From: Ectobacillus antri
GTDB lineage: Bacteria; Bacillota; Bacilli; Bacillales; Bacillaceae_G
Reading direction: 5' to 3'
DNA: 64,000 nt
Assembly (NCBI RefSeq): GCF_003852715.1
Contig: NZ_RIAV01000004.1
Location: 124,001 to 188,000, forward strand
Shown here one piece after another: positions 61,942-64,000 of this stretch. The notes beneath the pieces were generated by a model. The model saw only the letters and a list, made by a program, of their open reading frames with translations, did no database searches and had not been told where the DNA came from. Numbering within the stretch: position 1 is the stretch's first letter; each line of letters opens with the position of its first letter. The position numbers were made by a program, and so were the translations under genes.

Positions 61942-62877
61942 ATGAGGGAAGTTTTGCATCGCATACCAGAGCTAGCGGGAGCTATAAGTATAACTCCCAT
62001 ATTAAAAGGGTTTTCAAAAGAGGAAAAATGGAAGATTGAACATGTCGAGAAAACGTATTTTGTTAAAGTAGGGGCTGTTGAAACCGCCAAACAACGAAAA
62101 GTAGAACTACACTATGTGCAACATTTTTACAAGCAAGGCGTGCCGGTTCCTAAGCTTATTCGCTTTGATGAGATGGAATCAATTTGCATAGAAGTTTCTG
62201 CATTTATAGAAGGAGAAGATGGGAAAGAAATTTTGCCCCGTATGAGCTGGCAGGAACAATACAGATGTGGAAAGCAAGCGGGAAAAGCGTTATTACAAAT
62301 TCATTCGTTGGTGAAATCCAATAACGAAAGGACATGGGAAGAGTATCGTATTTCCAAGCATGAGCGCTATACGAAACGCTATCAAGAGCTAAATCTATCT
62401 CTCGTACCTATTGAAGATGCTTTGGATTTCATTGATAACCATAAGCAATTATTGAAAAATCGACCTATCGTTTTTTTACATGATGATTTTCATCCAAGCA
62501 ATTTAATACTCACTGCTAATAAATTAGAAGCGGTTATTGATTTTGGAAGGTATGAATGGGGAGACCCTTATCATGATTTTTACAAGATTGCTTTATTTAC
62601 GAGAAATGTAAGTCCTGCGTTTGCAACGGGGCAAATACACGGTTATTTTGATGGAGAGCCTCCTCAGGAGTTTTGGATGTATTATGCTTTGTATGCAGCG
62701 TTTGCTGTTGTGGCTGATGTGGTGTGGTCATTTGTGCATACGCCGCATCTATTAGCGGAAACAAAGCAGCGTTTAATGACAATCCTCCAAGATCATCATG
62801 ACTTTAAGCAATGCATGCCTCAGTGGTACATACAAGAGTTACAAACATTTAAAAGTGAATTAGGAAACAAGTTTTAA
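61942..62877 (+). CDS. Aminoglycoside phosphotransferase (APH)-fold kinase
   Basis: 311 residues, APH/choline kinase fold: catalytic loop FLHDDFHPSNLIL and metal site VIDFGRYEWGDPYHD. Such enzymes phosphorylate small alcohols; most chromosomal ones are not resistance genes, and the substrate is unknown. ATG with GAGGAGG upstream, only 17 nt after the rsgA terminator, so it may depend on read-through or a promoter inside rsgA. Confidence 0.85.
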   Translation: MREVLHRIPELAGAISITPILKGFSKEEKWKIEHVEKTYFVKVGAVETAKQRKVELHYVQHFYKQGVPVPKLIRFDEMESICIEVSAFIEGEDGKEILPRMSWQEQYRCGKQAGKALLQIHSLVKSNNERTWEEYRISKHERYTKRYQELNLSLVPIEDALDFIDNHKQLLKNRPIVFLHDDFHPSNLILTANKLEAVIDFGRYEWGDPYHDFYKIALFTRNVSPAFATGQIHGYFDGEPPQEFWMYYALYAAFAVVADVVWSFVHTPHLLAETKQRLMTILQDHHDFKQCMPQWYIQELQTFKSELGNKF

Positions 62878-62884
62878 TTCGTGT

Positions 62885-62917
62885 AAAAAAGAGAAAATCC
62901 GTAGATTTTCCTTTTTT
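62885..62917 (+). terminator. Terminator of the APH-fold gene
   Basis: Stem built from AAAAAAG and GAAAATC pairing with GATTTTC and CTTTTTT, loop around GTA, ending in a T-run. Confidence 0.75.
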
Positions 62918-63013
62918 AGATAAATTTTGTATAAGTATGCTAAATAACTGACCCTTCATGGCACTCATGAATAAGGTAATAAAGAACAAATAAAGACGAA
63001 AGGAGACTAAAGT

Positions 63014-63253
63014 ATGAACCGTTATCATGTAGGTGGTGTAGGCCATCCAGCGGTTGGGTTTGGCGTTGGTCATCCAGTTGGATTTGGTATTGGTCGTCCG
63101 CCTTTTTGGGGAGGCGTACCCTTTGCGGCAGGTTTAGCAACAGGAGCGTTGTTATCACCTGGATTCGGAGCCTACCCTTCACCATATCCCGTTGCTGCAC
63201 CGTACCCAGTTCCTTACACGCCATATTACCCTTATTCGCAGTATGGTTATTAA
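63014..63253 (+). CDS. Gly/Tyr/Pro-rich small protein, possibly spore coat-like
   Basis: 79 residues in two parts: Gly/His/Val repeats at the N-terminus (GVGHPAVGFGVGHPVGFGIG) and a Pro/Tyr-rich C-terminus with YPxP repeats (YPSPYPVAAPYPVPYTPYYP). Low-complexity proteins of this type are common in Bacillus spore coats; that link is inference. ATG with AAAGGAG upstream. Confidence 0.75.
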   Translation: MNRYHVGGVGHPAVGFGVGHPVGFGIGRPPFWGGVPFAAGLATGALLSPGFGAYPSPYPVAAPYPVPYTPYYPYSQYGY

Positions 63254-63267
63254 CATAAGAACAATAC

Positions 63268-63300
63268 ACAGCGCCGTCCTTAAGGATGGCGCTGTTATTC
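63268..63300. terminator. Terminator of the Gly/Tyr/Pro-rich gene
   Basis: 12 bp stem ACAGCGCCGTCC / GGATGGCGCTGT with one G-U and loop TTAA. Confidence 0.82.
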
Positions 63301-63362
63301 TTTCATAACGAAAAATAATAGTATTCATTAAAATAAAGCATCTCACGTAGGATTCTCTATTT

Positions 63363-64000
63363 TTAGGCTTTGTCTAAATCTTTTTTAATTGGAGAAGTAG
63401 TCTGCTTTAAAACAGAAACCCAATGTTGTTTAATTTGAGCCGGTATATGAATCTCTCTTTGACTGTAGGTAATTTGCTCATATATATCTGTTAGCTTCTG
63501 CATATAAGAAGAACGAAGATGTTCATCTACATATAAAGCATATTCACGCAATGTTTGTGTTTTCTTATGAGGCAAACCAATCCGCCCAAGCTGCTTAACG
63601 AGCGCATGATAAGCACTGGCAAAGTTCTTTTCATTCATATTTCGATAACGAAGCTGTAAGAAAAGAGATAACAATCTTAAACGATGTTTTATGCTTAAGG
63701 CAGCCACTATAAGTACAAATACGACTATCATTATTGAGGTTTTCCAAGTCCATTGTATAATGGGCTTTTGAGTGGTCGTACCCGTCACTTCCTCTGAAAA
63801 ATCCTTCTGGGGTTTTTCAGCTGGTTTCGCTATCGGATCAATTGTTGCGCTCGTTGTCTGCGGAGCTGCAACAACTTCTTGTGTAAAACGATAAGGGTTA
63901 GTAAACCCTTTTGTCGGTTCAAACGGAACCCACCCGTACCCCGGAAAGTACACTTCCACCCAAGAGTGAGCATTGTTATTGGTTACTTGATATATATCTT
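63363..64000 (-). CDS. Transglutaminase-like membrane protein, C-terminal part
   Basis: The frame is open to the right edge. Just before the first visible start codon it reads NNNAHSWVEVYFPGYGWVPF, with the His of the transglutaminase triad and the FEPT ending of the domain. A Pro/Lys/Thr linker, one membrane helix (TSIMIVVFVLIVAALSI) and a cytoplasmic DUF4129-type helical domain follow. Resembles B. subtilis YebA-type proteins. The N-terminal membrane domain and catalytic Cys lie outside. Confidence 0.85.
   Translation of the reverse strand, partial: DIYQVTNNNAHSWVEVYFPGYGWVPFEPTKGFTNPYRFTQEVVAAPQTTSATIDPIAKPAEKPQKDFSEEVTGTTTQKPIIQWTWKTSIMIVVFVLIVAALSIKHRLRLLSLFLQLRYRNMNEKNFASAYHALVKQLGRIGLPHKKTQTLREYALYVDEHLRSSYMQKLTDIYEQITYSQREIHIPAQIKQHWVSVLKQTTSPIKKDLDKA

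Noticed and set aside
61942-62877. APH-fold gene as an antibiotic resistance determinant
   Set aside because: Only fold motifs are visible; base composition and context are chromosomal, with no mobile element nearby.

Overview
This window is a 64 kb chromosomal segment of a low-GC Gram-positive bacterium, almost certainly Bacillus and most likely the Bacillus cereus group. The evidence is a B. subtilis-like run of small yp-genes (ypbR-ypbS-ypcP, then ypdQ/ypeP/ypeQ homologues), a single large flagellar/chemotaxis island that contains a MogR-type repressor and no sigD, and many AAGGAGG-type ribosome binding sites. The species is not decidable by eye. No rRNA, tRNA, CRISPR array, intact IS element or prophage was seen.

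Layout. 1-4.2 kb: C-terminal half of a bacterial dynamin, two small unknowns, ypbS and a two-domain rhodanese. 4.2-5.4 kb: a probable 6S RNA with its own promoter and terminator, then the 5'-3' exonuclease ypcP. 5.7-7.4 kb: a two-gene membrane protein operon. 7.7-12.8 kb: small housekeeping genes (a small unknown, an EamA transporter, two divergent RNase H-like proteins, a YpeQ zinc finger with a CTG start, DUF2564, a YqcI/YcgG protein, a LysE transporter). 13.2-15.1 kb: an acetate/solute symporter with its DUF485 partner.

15.4-53.6 kb is the motility island. It opens with cheY, cheA and a FliY-like protein carrying two CheC modules. An uncharacterised trio follows: an Ig-like surface protein, a tail-anchored protein and a chemoreceptor. 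cheR and an unknown gene are on the minus strand. Then come yaaR, flgN-like, flgK, flgL, fliD, fliS, fliT-like, flgB, flgC, fliE, fliF, fliG, fliH, fliI, fliJ-like, fliK, flgD, flgE, two small unknowns (one resembling the FliG C-terminus), cheV, the repressor mogR, one flagellin and an unknown gene (both minus), a lytic transglycosylase, and a fliN-like/fliM/fliN/fliO/fliP/fliQ/fliR/flhB/flhA/flhF/flgG block. Together these encode most of rod, hook, filament, export apparatus, C-ring and part of the chemotaxis pathway; motA/motB, cheW, cheB and cheD are not here. Control appears to be by sigma-A type promoters plus MogR: TTTT-N5-AAAA boxes lie upstream of cheY and of the fliJ-like gene, and the flagellin gene has a near-consensus TTGACA-17-TACAAT promoter.

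53.8-64 kb: a GNAT acetyltransferase gene broken by one in-frame TGA, an alanine/glycine:cation symporter, a HAD phosphatase, a YczE-type membrane protein behind a palindromic operator-like site, topB, pgmB with a CcpA cre-like site, a second-type rsgA GTPase preceded by what looks like a leader-peptide translational attenuator, an APH-type kinase, a Gly/Tyr/Pro-rich small protein and the end of a transglutaminase-like membrane protein.

Most notable for follow-up: the leader peptide with mutually exclusive hairpins ahead of rsgA, the FliG-C-like small protein, the Ig-like/tail-anchored/chemoreceptor trio, and diverged dispersed repeats flanking mogR and the RNase H genes.
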